Origin: an uncultured Roseobacter sp.
GTDB taxonomy: Bacteria; Pseudomonadota; Alphaproteobacteria; Rhodobacterales; Rhodobacteraceae
DNA length: 64,000 nt
Direction of reading: 5' to 3'
NCBI RefSeq assembly: GCF_947491795.1
Contig: NZ_CANLKW010000001.1
Location: 930,001 to 994,000, forward strand
The stretch's first letter is position 1; every line of letters begins with the position of its first letter. The notes under the pieces were generated by a model, which ran no database searches, was not told where the DNA came from, and worked only from the letters and a program-made list of their open reading frames with translations. This document shows, piece by piece, positions 37,978-48,159 of the stretch. The translations under genes were made by a program, and so were the position numbers.

Positions 37978-39627
37978 TCAGCTGGCAAGAAGCGCCCGAG
38001 CCGCACCCCGCGCCTCTTCTGTGATTGTATCGCCTGAAAGCATCCGCGCAATCTCATCCACACGGTCCGCACCGGGTAATGGCGTTACCGTAGAGGTGGT
38101 CATGCCCGCCTTTACCCGCTTTTCGACACGCCAGTGGTGCGCACCAAGGGCCGCGACCTGCGGCGAATGCGTGACGACCAGAACCTGACCGCCCTGCGCC
38201 AGATCGGACAAACGACGCCCCACAGCATCGGCTGTGGCCCCCCCGACGCCGCGGTCAATCTCGTCAAAGATGATCGTCAGACCGCTTTGCCCGCGGGTCA
38301 GGCAGACCTTGAGCGCCAGAAGAAAACGGCTGAGCTCGCCCCCGGATGCGATCCGGTTCAGCGGGCCAGCCGGCGCGCCGGGATTTGTGGCGACACAAAA
38401 CGCCACAGCGTCACGCCCTTCCGGCCCGGGCGCCTCGGCGCTCAGCGCGGTTTCAAAAACCGCACGCTCCATCTTGAGCGGTGCCAGCTCCGCACTGACT
38501 GCCTTGTCCAGCGCGCGCGCCGCTTTGCGTCTGGCCTGTGTCAGATTGCTGGCGGCCTGGTCATAGGCCGCTTCGGCATCTGCCAGCGCGGTACGCAGGG
38601 TTTTCAGCTCGGCATCACCCGCATCAAGTGCCGCAAGCCTGCCGCGCAGTTTCTCAGCGAAATCAGCCAGTTCATCCGCCTGGATATCGTGTTTCCTTGC
38701 CAGACCACGAATGGCAAACAGGCGCTCTTCCGTGTCTTCCAGCTCTGCGGGATTGAACGACAGATCGTCAATGGCGCCGTTGATACCACTGATCGCCTCG
38801 TCCAGTTCAACCATCGCCCGCGACAGCGCAGCCATTGGTGCCTCCAGGCGCCCTTCGGCGTGGGTGGCCGCACCGTCAAGCCAGCGCAACGCCTCTCCCA
38901 TTGCGGCCTCAGCCCCCTGGTTGCCCAGTATCTCGTGGGCGCGGACAACATCATTCCGGATTTTCTCTGCGCCCTGCATCAGACGGCGCCGCGCGTCGAG
39001 TGTTGCTTCCTCACCCGCCTCAGGCGACAAAGCATCCAGCTCTGCCACTGCATGGCGCAGGTATTCTTCTTCTTCACGGATATCAGCAATTGCCTGTTCA
39101 GCCGACGCCAGCGCCCTCGCCGCACGGTTCTTTTCGGTCCAGGTTCTGCGCGTCTCGGTTTTTTGCTGTTCCACATCAGCGAATTCATCAAGGATCGCGC
39201 GATGCCCTTTTGGATCGAGCAATCCCCTGTCATCGTGCTGACCATGCAGTTCGACCAGCGTCTCTGACAACTGCCGCAGCACTTCACCTGAGCACCGCCG
39301 GTCGTTGACCCAGGCCGTTTTGCGACCGTCCTGTGTATTGATCCGACGTAGAATGAGCTCGTCTGAAACCGGCAGTCCGGCTTCCTGGAGCACGCCACGT
39401 GCGCGATGATCCGGCCCCAGATCGAACCAGGCTGTCACCTCACCCTGTGCAGCTCCCTGGCGGACGAGGTCCGCACGCCCCCGCCAGCCCAGAACAAAAC
39501 CCAGCGAATCCAACAGGATGGACTTGCCCGCGCCGGTCTCACCGGTCAGCACATTCAGCCCCGGTTGAAACGCAAGCTCCAGCCGGTCGATGATGAGCAT
39601 GTTCGAAATATCAAGCCCGCGCAGCAT
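37978..39627 (-). CDS. recN: DNA repair protein RecN
   Basis: A 549-residue SMC-like ATPase with Walker A GETGAGKS at 29-36, a long coiled-coil middle, and a C-terminal head with SGGELSRFLLALK and the Walker B IIFDEIDRGVGG. It works in double-strand break repair. The family position just after bamD is typical for alphaproteobacteria. Confidence 0.96.
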   Translation of the reverse strand: MLRGLDISNMLIIDRLELAFQPGLNVLTGETGAGKSILLDSLGFVLGWRGRADLVRQGAAQGEVTAWFDLGPDHRARGVLQEAGLPVSDELILRRINTQDGRKTAWVNDRRCSGEVLRQLSETLVELHGQHDDRGLLDPKGHRAILDEFADVEQQKTETRRTWTEKNRAARALASAEQAIADIREEEEYLRHAVAELDALSPEAGEEATLDARRRLMQGAEKIRNDVVRAHEILGNQGAEAAMGEALRWLDGAATHAEGRLEAPMAALSRAMVELDEAISGINGAIDDLSFNPAELEDTEERLFAIRGLARKHDIQADELADFAEKLRGRLAALDAGDAELKTLRTALADAEAAYDQAASNLTQARRKAARALDKAVSAELAPLKMERAVFETALSAEAPGPEGRDAVAFCVATNPGAPAGPLNRIASGGELSRFLLALKVCLTRGQSGLTIIFDEIDRGVGGATADAVGRRLSDLAQGGQVLVVTHSPQVAALGAHHWRVEKRVKAGMTTSTVTPLPGADRVDEIARMLSGDTITEEARGAARALLAS

Positions 39628-39658
39628 CCGCGTTATCCCGTGTCAGGCCGAAGCCCCG

Positions 39659-40525
39659 TCAGAGCCAGTCGCCCTTCAGCGTCTGACGATAAACCTGCCT
39701 GAGCCAGCCATCGCCTGCCGCCTCGAGGGTCAGGCCCTGACCATTCAGCAGCGCAAAGCTGTCTTCGTACCAATCGGTTGACCGGTAGTTGTATCCAAGG
39801 ATCGCTCCGGCCGTACGCGCTTCGTTCGTCAGTCCCAGAGACAGATAGGCTTCTACCAGGCGGTGCAGCGCCTCGGGGGTCTGGCTCGTCGTCTGGAAAT
39901 CCTCAACCACAACCCGGAACCTGTTGATGGCCGCCGAATAGTGATTCCGGCGCAGATAATAGCGTCCGATTTCCATTTCTTTGGCCGCCAGGTGATCAAA
40001 AGCCAAATCGAATTTCAGAATAGCCGACCTTGAATATTCGCTGTCCGGATACCGCTCGATCACTTCGCGCAGCGCCTGAAGCGCCTGGAATGTCAGACCC
40101 TGATCGCGACCGACCTCATCGATCTGGTCATAATAGCTGAGCGCCAGCAGATACTGGGCATAGGCCGCATCATCATCGTCCGGATAGAAATCAATAAACC
40201 GCTGTGCTGCGGAACGGCTGTTGGGATAGTCTTCGTCTGTATGATAGGCAAAAGCCTGCATGATCAGAGCGCGGCGCGCCCAGTCTGAATAGGGGTACAG
40301 ACGTTCTATCTCGGCAAAGTAAAAGGCCGCTTCCTCGGGTTGCGACCGGTTCAGCTCAAACTCGCCCCGCTCGAAAATCTGCTCAGGCGCATAGGTTTCA
40401 AGCGGCACGTCCTGCGGGTTGAAGAAACTGCCGTTTGTCCGGCCAGCAGAATCGCCGCAACCTGCCAGCAGTACACCCAGAAGCACCGCGCCGATCTTCC
40501 GCTGATGCGCGCTGAACAAACTCAT
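39659..40525 (-). CDS. bamD: Outer membrane assembly lipoprotein BamD
   Basis: This 288-residue lipoprotein has a signal peptide ending in the lipobox LLAGC (Cys23) and then several TPR repeats of the YfiO type. BamD is an essential part of the BAM complex that folds outer-membrane beta-barrels. The ATG at 40525 has AAGG 8 bases upstream and is preferred to the GTG at 40534. Between lpxC and this gene lies an ATGCAAA/TTTGCAT hairpin. Confidence 0.94.
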   Translation of the reverse strand: MSLFSAHQRKIGAVLLGVLLAGCGDSAGRTNGSFFNPQDVPLETYAPEQIFERGEFELNRSQPEEAAFYFAEIERLYPYSDWARRALIMQAFAYHTDEDYPNSRSAAQRFIDFYPDDDDAAYAQYLLALSYYDQIDEVGRDQGLTFQALQALREVIERYPDSEYSRSAILKFDLAFDHLAAKEMEIGRYYLRRNHYSAAINRFRVVVEDFQTTSQTPEALHRLVEAYLSLGLTNEARTAGAILGYNYRSTDWYEDSFALLNGQGLTLEAAGDGWLRQVYRQTLKGDWL

Positions 40526-40601
40526 GCCAGACACCTTCTTCCGCTACCCCGCGTCCACCAAAGTCCGACGCTTCCAGATGGTCCTAACACAGAAAATTTC
40601 C

Positions 40602-40621
40602 ATGCAAAACGCCCTTTGCAT
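40602..40621. other. Inverted repeat ATGCAAA-N6-TTTGCAT between lpxC and bamD
   Basis: A 7-bp stem with a six-base loop in the lpxC-bamD spacer. On the minus strand it is followed by GGAAATTTTC, too weak a T run for a confident terminator. It may be a leaky terminator or a regulator site. Confidence 0.4.
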
Positions 40622-40660
40622 AACATCTTCTGTTTGTGAGGTATCAAAGCCGGTTCCGGT

Positions 40661-41584
40661 TCAGGCGACCGCGGGGATTTCATCCCAGACAAGGCCGTAA
40701 CCGGGCAGGCGCGCGACCTGATCTTTGGAGCAGACCAGCATACGGAACGCGCCCGGTGTCGCAAAAAGCTCACGCAGCAGAGTGTTGGTCAGCGAATGTC
40801 CGGCACGCACGCCGGTGTAGTGACCGATCAGCGGCGCACCGGCCAGGGCCAGATCACCCAGCGCGTCGAGCATCTTGTGGCGGACAGGTTCATCAGTATG
40901 GCGCAGACCGCCGGGGCTCAGGACCCTGTCACCGTCAAAGACAACGGCGTTCTCACCGGAGTTCCCGCCAAGCGCCAGACCATTTGCGCGCATCGCATCC
41001 ACATCAGCCTGACGGCAGAACGTGCGGCTGTCGCACAACTCGCGGGCAAAGCTGCCGTTGTTCATAACAAGCGATTTGCGCTGATGACCGATTGCACGAT
41101 CGGCAAAATCGATCTCGAAATCGATGCGCAGCGTATCGGAAGGCGCCAGCGTCGCCGAAGCGTCACCATCACGCACGGTGACCTCTTTGAGCACTTCAAA
41201 GGCACGCACAGGTGCAGGAAGCGTCCGCAATCCGCGCTGCATGATACCGCGCACGAAAGGAGCGGCCGAGCCGTCAAGGATCGGAACCTCGGGGCCATCG
41301 ATTTCGACCAGAGCGTTGTGCACGCCGCAACCTGCGAGGGCGGCCATCACATGCTCGACGGTCGAGACCTGCAGGCCAGAGCTGTTTTCGATGCGGGTGC
41401 ACAGCGGCGAACGCAGAACCGCGTCCCAGCGGGCCGGCACGAGCCGGTCACCAACGGACACATCCGTCCGCGAAAACCAGATGCCGTGTTCAGCGCCAGC
41501 GGGCCGGATCGTCAGCACAGCCTTTTGGCCGGAGTGGAGTCCCGGACCGGAAAAGCTGACTGGAGATTTGATCGTTGTTTGCAC
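40661..41584 (-). CDS. lpxC: UDP-3-O-acyl-N-acetylglucosamine deacetylase
   Basis: This 307-residue zinc enzyme makes the committed step of lipid A synthesis. The zinc ligands are His78 (TVEHVMA), His236 and Asp240 (HKMLD), and the catalytic His263 is in AGHSLTN. I use the GTG at 41584, preceded by GAGGG, since the protein then begins at QTTIKSPV like its homologues; another GTG lies 18 bases upstream. A terminator after ftsZ means it has its own promoter in the 150-base gap. Confidence 0.95.
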   Translation of the reverse strand: MQTTIKSPVSFSGPGLHSGQKAVLTIRPAGAEHGIWFSRTDVSVGDRLVPARWDAVLRSPLCTRIENSSGLQVSTVEHVMAALAGCGVHNALVEIDGPEVPILDGSAAPFVRGIMQRGLRTLPAPVRAFEVLKEVTVRDGDASATLAPSDTLRIDFEIDFADRAIGHQRKSLVMNNGSFARELCDSRTFCRQADVDAMRANGLALGGNSGENAVVFDGDRVLSPGGLRHTDEPVRHKMLDALGDLALAGAPLIGHYTGVRAGHSLTNTLLRELFATPGAFRMLVCSKDQVARLPGYGLVWDEIPAVA

Positions 41585-41735
41585 GCTGCCCTCAGAATTC
41601 ACGCGGGTCTTTTCCCGCTTGAGCCGTAGATACGGGTCCTGCGCCCGGGTCTCAACTCAATCTTTGCAACGGACTGAAACACTCCTGTTACATTTCGGCA
41701 TAAAGGCGCTGCACCTCTTTTACCCCATTGATTTC

Positions 41736-41769
41736 AAACAAAAACGGGCCGCCAGACAGCGACCCGTTT
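41736..41769 (-). terminator. Rho-independent terminator after ftsZ
   Basis: On the minus strand AAACGGGTCGC pairs with GCGGCCCGTTT around the loop TGTCTG and is followed by a T-rich run (TTGTTTG). It begins 20 bases after the ftsZ stop and should end the ftsQ-ftsA-ftsZ message. Confidence 0.9.
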
Positions 41770-41788
41770 GAGTGTATTTGTGAAGGAT

Positions 41789-43423
41789 TCAGTTGGCCTG
41801 GCGGCGCAGAAATGCCGGGATTTCGATACGTTCCTGGTCAGGGTCAGCCTGATCCTGTGGCATCGGTGCCGGGGCTGCTGTGCGCTGCTGTACCTGAGGC
41901 TGTTGCCGCGGTGCAGCAGGAGCTGCCCCCTCGCCATGGCCGGTCATCCGGTTGATCAGCGAATTGATGCCAAAGCGCGGGCGATCCTCCTGGCTTCCGG
42001 CAGGACCGGTCTCCGCCGGGCGTGCTGCCGGATGCGGTGCTGCTTTTTCCGCCGCCGCCCGCAGACGGGCCATTGCTTCGGGTGATGGCGTGCCGGGCGC
42101 AGGCGCGCGGGGCGCAACAAAGCTTTCAGGTGCCGGCTCTTCTTCGCGGGCAGGTTCGAACGCAGCAACCTGTGGCTGATATGCGGGTGCGGGCAGATCA
42201 TCCTCTGCCGCCTGCGCGCTGTGTTCTTCGCCAAAGATGTCCTCTGACATGCCCGACGTATCCTGCGCCTCGGCATCCAGCTCACGGAAAAGCGACGGCT
42301 CTTCTGCAGCTTCGGCGACACGGGTCTCCGGGCTTTCTGGGTATTGCGTTGCAGAGGCGGCAACCGCGGCGGGTGCGACTTCTTCAACCGCTTCTGCCGC
42401 TGTGCGCAGGGGCTGCGACATGGAACGGCGCGGAACCGGCATTTCCGTATTTACCTCAGATGCATCTATGCCTGTGGCCACGACACTCACACGCATCAGA
42501 CCACCCATGTCGGTATCCAGCGTGGAGCCGACGATAATGTTGGCTTCCGGATCAACTTCTTCGCGGATGCGGTTGGCCGCTTCATCCAGTTCGAACAGGG
42601 TCAGGTCATGGCCACCGGTGATGTTAATAAGCACACCCTTGGCACCGCGCAGACTGATTTCGTCCAGCAGCGGGTTGGCAATCGCTTTTTCAGCTGCCTG
42701 AACGGCGCGATCTTCACCATCGGATTCTCCGGTGCCCATCATCGCCTTGCCCATCTCGTCCATCACGGCGCGGACATCTGCAAAGTCGAGGTTGATCAGA
42801 CCCGGACGCACCATAAGGTCGGTCACGCCCTTTACGCCCTGGTAAAGAACGTCGTCCGCCATCGAAAAGGCTTCGGTGAAAGTGGTTTTCTCATTGGCCA
42901 GACGGAACAGGTTCTGGTTGGGAATGATGATCAGGGTGTCCACAACTTTTTGCAGCGCCTCAACACCGTCCTCGGCCTGACGCATGCGCTTGGCACCCTC
43001 AAACTGGAAGGGTTTGGTGACAACACCGACGGTCAGCACACCCAGTTCGCGCGCGGCCTGAGCAATGATCGGTGCAGCCCCCGTGCCCGTGCCACCGCCC
43101 ATCCCGGCCGTGATAAAGCACATATGCGCGCCGGCCAGATGATCAACGATCTCTTCGATACTTTCTTCGGCGGCAGCGGCACCCACAGAAGCGCGCGCCC
43201 CGGCGCCCAGGCCTTCGGTGACTTTTACGCCGAGTTGTACGCGGTTTTCAGATTTTGCCTGCTGCAGCGCCTGCGCATCGGTGTTTGCAACGACAAATTC
43301 AACACCGTCGAGCTCTTTCTCGATCATATTGTTGACGGCATTGCCGCCAGCACCACCCACGCCGAACACGGTGATACGGGGTTTCAGATCGCCCTGCCCG
43401 GGCATCGCGAGAGTAAGAGCCAT
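41789..43423 (-). CDS. ftsZ: Cell division protein FtsZ
   Basis: A 544-residue tubulin-like GTPase. The GTP signature GGGTGTG is at 109-115 and the T7 loop [11 protein letters not shown] lies near 200-210. After residue ~320 comes a long Ala/Pro/Glu-rich linker, and the C-terminus ends with the conserved peptide around [12 protein letters not shown] that binds FtsA and other partners. The length and the long linker are typical of alphaproteobacteria. The ATG at 43423 is chosen because [10 protein letters not shown] is the start of homologues; the open frame upstream is not conserved in character. Confidence 0.97.
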   Translation of the reverse strand: MALTLAMPGQGDLKPRITVFGVGGAGGNAVNNMIEKELDGVEFVVANTDAQALQQAKSENRVQLGVKVTEGLGAGARASVGAAAAEESIEEIVDHLAGAHMCFITAGMGGGTGTGAAPIIAQAARELGVLTVGVVTKPFQFEGAKRMRQAEDGVEALQKVVDTLIIIPNQNLFRLANEKTTFTEAFSMADDVLYQGVKGVTDLMVRPGLINLDFADVRAVMDEMGKAMMGTGESDGEDRAVQAAEKAIANPLLDEISLRGAKGVLINITGGHDLTLFELDEAANRIREEVDPEANIIVGSTLDTDMGGLMRVSVVATGIDASEVNTEMPVPRRSMSQPLRTAAEAVEEVAPAAVAASATQYPESPETRVAEAAEEPSLFRELDAEAQDTSGMSEDIFGEEHSAQAAEDDLPAPAYQPQVAAFEPAREEEPAPESFVAPRAPAPGTPSPEAMARLRAAAEKAAPHPAARPAETGPAGSQEDRPRFGINSLINRMTGHGEGAAPAAPRQQPQVQQRTAAPAPMPQDQADPDQERIEIPAFLRRQAN

Positions 43424-43978
43424 TGTGTAATCCGCCTGTGCTGAATGCCCGCATTCGCGGGTGTTTTTGTCGTACTGTTCCGCGCTGACTTTACCTGCTG
43501 GCGCACACAGGGTCACGTAAAAAACGCAAATTTGCCACAAAATGTAGCGATTTGGCGCACATCAGCCGCTTCAGACGGGTGTTCACAGCAAGATGTTGCG
43601 CATTTCAACAATCCGACACCTGGCAGCACGCAAACTTCTGCCGAGCGCGTCGCATCCAGTGCGCGCGGGCTGTTAGTGATTCACCGATGTGTGACGCCTG
43701 CTCGATCGCCGGGGGCCTCTGACGGACCTTACCAAAAGTATATCACGCGGCGCATATCCGGTCACGCGATTCGTTGTGTCCGAACGATTGCGAGAGAGGA
43801 TTATGGTTTCTTTTTCTGCGGGCGGAACGGCAGGGAATTCGGACAAATTGGCGATCACTTTAACAGAGGCTCATAGCCACTTGTAAAAAGTAACAAAAGC
43901 TGACCTGTCTCCTCAAAACAGCTTAAAACAGATCATCACCGCACAAATGACCTCTCAAACGGCTCCAGGGCTGCGCCC
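43424..43978 (-). promoter_or_regulatory. Gene-free ftsA-ftsZ spacer with leader structures
   Basis: This 555-base stretch holds no gene that I can support. Two features stand out. At 43443-43456 GAATGC-CC-GCATTC forms a palindrome 20 bases ahead of the ftsZ start, overlapping a competing hairpin CCCGC-GAAT-GCGGG. At 43912-43931 a 10-base unit (CTYAAAACAG) occurs twice in tandem. The size suggests one or more ftsZ promoters. Confidence 0.6.
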
Positions 43979-45313
43979 TTACCAGTTGTCGCGGAACCAT
44001 TTGACGGCCCGCTTCAGCGACCGGTTGGGATAGCTGTCAGCGGGGATGTCAAAATCCCACCATTCGTCCTGCGGATGCGCCGCAAAGAGAGACAGCCCCA
44101 CCACAGACGAGAATGCCGGACCTGTTGCGGCCTGCGGCAGACCATGCACCCGCAGCGGTCGTCCCAGCCGCACCTGCTGGCCCAGTATCTTGCTGGCCAG
44201 ACCGTCCAGCCCGGGGATCTGACTGCCACCGCCTGTCAGAACAATCTGCTGGCTGGGCAGATGATCAAACCCGGCGGCGTCCAGACGGGCGCGCACCTCT
44301 TCCAGGATCTCTTCAACGCGCGGGCGCATGATGCCAATCACCTCGGCACGGCTGGCGGTGCGCCGGTCATGCTCAAAGTCGCCGGTATCTCCACCAATTT
44401 CGATCATCTCACGGTCATCGACTCCGGTAGCATGTACGCCGCCGTAGAATGTCTTGATCCGTTCTGCATTGGCCGTCGGAATCTGCAGCCCCATTGATAT
44501 GTCCGATGTGACGTGATCCCCGCCCATGCGCACGGTGTCAGCAAAAATCATGTGCTTCTTGATAAAGATCGACACGCCGGTGCTGCCACCGCCCAGATCA
44601 ATACAGGCCGCACCAAGCTCCTGCTCGTCCTCAACCAGCGAAGAATACCCGCTGACATAAGCAGAGGACGCAATACCTGCGAGTTCGAGATCACAGCGTT
44701 TGATGCAATGCGCCAGATGCTGAACCGCCTGGCCATCAACCGTCAGCATATGCATGTCCACAGACAGCGCATTGCCCATCTGGCCCCGGGGATCTACCAG
44801 CCCCGAACGGTGATCGATTGCAAAGTTCACCGGCTGGGCATGCAGGACTTCGCGACCAGCGCCATAGTCAGGCACATCACAGGCCGCCATGACACGGGCG
44901 ACGTCTTCCTCGGTTACCTCGCGTCCGTCCAGAGGCACCTGCGCGTCCAGCCCATAAGACCGCGGCTCTGCCCCGGCGAAACAGGCGATGACATGATCCA
45001 CACGGATGCCGGCCATTTTCTGCGCACCCTGCAACGCCGTGCGGATGGCACGTTCGGTTTCCTGCATCGCACAGATTTCGCCAAACCGGACACCGCGCGA
45101 CCGGGTCGTGGCGGCACCAATGACCCGGAATGCAGACTGCCCCGCCAGAGAACCGATCTCGCCCTCTTCACCAACGGGTCCCGCGCCGTCAAAGCGCAGA
45201 ACAAGGCAGGAGATTTTGGAGCTGCCAACGTCCAGAATTGCCACAACACCGCGTTGCATGGCTGCCTTGCGCATCTGACGCATCTGGCGCTGGTTCTCAT
45301 ACACATCGTTCAT
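43979..45313 (-). CDS. ftsA: Cell division protein FtsA
   Basis: A 444-residue actin-like protein that tethers FtsZ to the membrane. The phosphate-1 motif VAILDVGSSKISC lies near residues 24-36, the SHS2 domain follows, and LGGGSTGVSIF and VLTGGGSQIPGL are the later nucleotide-binding motifs. It begins 3 bases after the ftsQ stop. The extreme C-terminus ends RAVKWFRDNW, a likely amphipathic membrane anchor. Confidence 0.97.
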   Translation of the reverse strand: MNDVYENQRQMRQMRKAAMQRGVVAILDVGSSKISCLVLRFDGAGPVGEEGEIGSLAGQSAFRVIGAATTRSRGVRFGEICAMQETERAIRTALQGAQKMAGIRVDHVIACFAGAEPRSYGLDAQVPLDGREVTEEDVARVMAACDVPDYGAGREVLHAQPVNFAIDHRSGLVDPRGQMGNALSVDMHMLTVDGQAVQHLAHCIKRCDLELAGIASSAYVSGYSSLVEDEQELGAACIDLGGGSTGVSIFIKKHMIFADTVRMGGDHVTSDISMGLQIPTANAERIKTFYGGVHATGVDDREMIEIGGDTGDFEHDRRTASRAEVIGIMRPRVEEILEEVRARLDAAGFDHLPSQQIVLTGGGSQIPGLDGLASKILGQQVRLGRPLRVHGLPQAATGPAFSSVVGLSLFAAHPQDEWWDFDIPADSYPNRSLKRAVKWFRDNW

Positions 45314-45316
45314 CGG

Positions 45317-46195
45317 TTACTGCCCTGATACCTGTCGAATTTCCCACCATTCTCCGGTGGCATACTCTGTCATCTGTACGACCGGGCGCTGCCCCAGCCG
45401 CAGATCAATACGTCGGATGTCACGCGCCAGAACATCCTGTGCTCCATCCATCGCAATGACGCGATCCAGCGCTTCATCCGCACCCTCTTCGGGCAGCAGA
45501 ATGCGCTGGTTGCGGTCGAGCACGATATCCCATCGGCGATCGCCGATACGGACAATCCCGCGCAGCCTGCTGCCCAGCGGCGCCGCCGCCAGGTAGAGCG
45601 AAAGCGCCTCCTTAACGCGCTTGTCCGCCCCCTGCCCGGCAATCAGCGGCAGGTCTGGCCGCACCATGCGACGCGGGATTGTTTCCACATGCGCGCCGGT
45701 CACATCGATCAGCGACAGACCTTCCGCTGTGCGCCAGATCACCACCGGCCTGCGCGGCTCAACCTCCACCTGCAGCACACCGCCCGGGCGGATCCGCACC
45801 GTTGCCGATTTCACCGGACTCAGCTCTGAAATGGCCGCCCGTATCGCCGGCAGGTCCAGATCAAACGAACTGACCGGGAAATTCTGCGGGATCACTTCGC
45901 GGATTTCGGCCGCCAGCGTGTCACCGGCACCATCAACAGTCATCAGTTGCACCATGAATTCAGGCCGGGCTTCGAAACTGGCACGTGCTTCGAACACCGT
46001 GTCGCGGACCATTTGCCTGTTGCTTTCGTCCGCCAGCCACATCGTACCGGCCCCAAAGCCAATAGCCAGCGGCAGACCCGCCCGCAACATCAGCCGGAAT
46101 GCCGGTGTGAGCATCAGCCGCTGCATCCGCCAGGACCAGCGAGACGGTGCAGGATCACAGGCCGATTGTCTGCGTCGGGCTATCAGCGATCGCAT
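45317..46195 (-). CDS. ftsQ: Cell division protein FtsQ
   Basis: A 292-residue bitopic protein with an Arg-rich cytoplasmic start, one membrane helix (LRAGLPLAIGFGAGTMWLA) and a periplasmic POTRA plus beta domain. The ATG at 46195 has GGAGG at good distance and overlaps the end of ddl by 13 bases. It links the early and late division proteins. Confidence 0.93.
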   Translation of the reverse strand: MRSLIARRRQSACDPAPSRWSWRMQRLMLTPAFRLMLRAGLPLAIGFGAGTMWLADESNRQMVRDTVFEARASFEARPEFMVQLMTVDGAGDTLAAEIREVIPQNFPVSSFDLDLPAIRAAISELSPVKSATVRIRPGGVLQVEVEPRRPVVIWRTAEGLSLIDVTGAHVETIPRRMVRPDLPLIAGQGADKRVKEALSLYLAAAPLGSRLRGIVRIGDRRWDIVLDRNQRILLPEEGADEALDRVIAMDGAQDVLARDIRRIDLRLGQRPVVQMTEYATGEWWEIRQVSGQ

Positions 46196-47103
46196 GAGGC
46201 GTCCTCCACCATCCAGGAACAGAGCTGACCAAAACTCATCCCACACACCTGCGCCTGTTCAGGCGTCAGCGACGTGGCGGTCATGCCGGGCTGCGTATTT
46301 GTTTCGAGCAAAATGAGGCCGTCGGTGCCACGGCTTTCGTCCCAGCGAAAATCAGTACGGCTCACACCACGACAGCCCAGCACCCGGTGCGCGCGCAGGG
46401 CATAGTCGAGGCAGAGCTCAAAAATCCCGCCGGGCAGGTCGGCAGGCACAACATGGCGCGAGCCACCGGGTTTGTATTTGGCGTCATAATCATACCAGCC
46501 GTCGGTCAGGATATCGGTGACCGTCAGCGCGCGGTCGCCCATCACCGTAGTTGTCAGCTCACGTCCTGGCGCAAAGGCTTCAACCATCACCTCATCCGGC
46601 ATGTCGTGTGCGAGAGCGGGTGGGCCATTGCTGTCCTCGTGCACCAGATAGATGCCGACAGAGGAGCCTTCGTTGTTGGGTTTGACCACATAGGGCGGCG
46701 CCATCACGTGGCCCGCACGCACATCGCCGGCCTTCGCAATGATACTGGGGACGGTTGGCAGCCCTGCCGTGTCAAAGGCATCTTTGCTGCGCTGCTTGTC
46801 CATCGCCAGGGCCGAGGCCAGCACACCGGAATGCGAATACGGGACTTTCATCCATTCCAGCAACCCCTGTACGCAGCCGTCTTCGCCCCAGCGTCCGTGC
46901 AGACAGTTGAGAACAGCGCCGGGCGAAACATCTGTGAGAACAGCACAAAGATCGGGCCCGGCATCTACCGTGACCACGTTGTACCCTTCTTCCCGCAAAG
47001 CGTCAGCGCAGGCCTGCCCGCTGGACAGAGACACTTCGCGCTCAGCCGAAGGTCCGCCCATTAATACTGCCACTTTGGAGGGTGTCCTGCCCGACTTACC
47101 CAC
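46183..47103 (-). CDS. ddl: D-alanine--D-alanine ligase
   Basis: A 306-residue ATP-grasp enzyme. The opening VAVLMGGPSAEREVSLSSG, PYVVKPNNEGSSVGI and the metal-binding DFRWD...LLETNTQPGMT are all in place. The GTG at 47103, preceded by AGAGGC, is my preferred start; an ATG lies 33 bases upstream with no well-spaced ribosome binding site. It provides D-Ala-D-Ala for MurF. Confidence 0.94.
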   Translation of the reverse strand: MGKSGRTPSKVAVLMGGPSAEREVSLSSGQACADALREEGYNVVTVDAGPDLCAVLTDVSPGAVLNCLHGRWGEDGCVQGLLEWMKVPYSHSGVLASALAMDKQRSKDAFDTAGLPTVPSIIAKAGDVRAGHVMAPPYVVKPNNEGSSVGIYLVHEDSNGPPALAHDMPDEVMVEAFAPGRELTTTVMGDRALTVTDILTDGWYDYDAKYKPGGSRHVVPADLPGGIFELCLDYALRAHRVLGCRGVSRTDFRWDESRGTDGLILLETNTQPGMTATSLTPEQAQVCGMSFGQLCSWMVEDASCDR

Positions 47104-47152
47104 CTTGGTGCCTCTGTCAGGGCCCTCTGGCCCCATGTGTTTGCGTTAATCT

Positions 47153-47167
47153 CCGGCTTATTGCCGG
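47153..47167. other. Small hairpin in the murB-ddl spacer
   Basis: CCGGC and GCCGG flank TTATT ahead of ddl. A second small stem, GGGGG-AATTAA-CCCCC, lies right after the murB stop near 47213-47228 on the minus strand. Neither has a proper T run. Confidence 0.35.
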
Positions 47168-47231
47168 TTCACCGTCTGTTTTTTGTTCATCCGAGCGTGG
47201 CGGTTTATGGTTAACCGGGGGTTAATTCCCC

Positions 47232-48149
47232 CTACTTTTCGCCGACCCGCATGATTTCCCATTCTAGCGTGATCCCGCTTTGGGCGTAAACCTTTTTTCG
47301 CACGTCTTCGCCCAATCCCTCCAGATCCGCCGCCGTTGCGTCACCGGTGTTGATCAGGAAGTTCGAATGCTTTTCGCTCATCTGTGCCCCGCCACGCCGC
47401 GCGCCGCGCATTCCTGCGTCATCGATCACTTTCCAAGCCTTGAGATCGTGCACATCATCTGCGCGCCCGGTTGACGAAAACCCCGCCGGGTTGCGAAACG
47501 TAGAGCCCGCACTGCGGTCTTTGGTGGGCTGGGTTGCGTCGCGTTTTGCCAGCTGGTCTGCCATCCGGGCATGGAGGCTGTCCGGATCACCCCGGGGTGC
47601 CTCAAACACGGCAGTTGTCAGCACGGCACCTTCCGGCAGCGCACTGCTGCGGTATTCCAGACCAAGATCAGCGGCCGGAATGGTGACCTGCGCGCCATCC
47701 CGCGTGACCGCCTGAACCTCGACCAGAACATCCGCCGTGTAGCTGCCGTAGCATCCTGCGTTCATGCGCACCGCCCCGCCGATACTGCCGGGAATAGTCC
47801 GCAGGAAGGTCAGATCCAGACCGGCATCTGCCGCCTTGCGCGCCACATGGGCATCCAGCGCTGCCGCGCCCGCTGTCACCCTGGTACCATCGCAGGAGAT
47901 GTTGTTAAAACCACGGCCCAGGCGGATGACGACCGCATGCAACCCACCGTCGCGCACGATCAGATTTGACCCTACGCCCATGGGAAACACCCGCACTTGT
48001 GCTGGCAGAGCAGACAGAAAAGCACACAGGTCCTCTGTGTCAGCGGGCTGAAAGAGCCAGTCCGCCGGCCCGCCCACGCGCAGCCAGGTCAGATCACTGA
48101 GCAGGCGGGAAGCGGTCAGCCTGCCACGGACATCGGGCATTTCTGTCAT
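47232..48149 (-). CDS. murB: UDP-N-acetylmuramate dehydrogenase
   Basis: A 305-residue FAD enzyme (type I). FAD-binding motifs are [17 protein letters not shown] and [17 protein letters not shown]; the catalytic Ser in [10 protein letters not shown] and the terminal Glu in GITLEWE are present. It reduces UDP-GlcNAc-enolpyruvate to UDP-MurNAc. Confidence 0.97.
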   Translation of the reverse strand: MTEMPDVRGRLTASRLLSDLTWLRVGGPADWLFQPADTEDLCAFLSALPAQVRVFPMGVGSNLIVRDGGLHAVVIRLGRGFNNISCDGTRVTAGAAALDAHVARKAADAGLDLTFLRTIPGSIGGAVRMNAGCYGSYTADVLVEVQAVTRDGAQVTIPAADLGLEYRSSALPEGAVLTTAVFEAPRGDPDSLHARMADQLAKRDATQPTKDRSAGSTFRNPAGFSSTGRADDVHDLKAWKVIDDAGMRGARRGGAQMSEKHSNFLINTGDATAADLEGLGEDVRKKVYAQSGITLEWEIMRVGEK

Positions 48150-48159
48150 GCTGTCTCTC

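Noticed and set aside
43445..43876. A 143-residue open frame in the ftsA-ftsZ spacer
   Set aside because: No ribosome binding site, irregular composition and antisense to the ftsZ promoter region.
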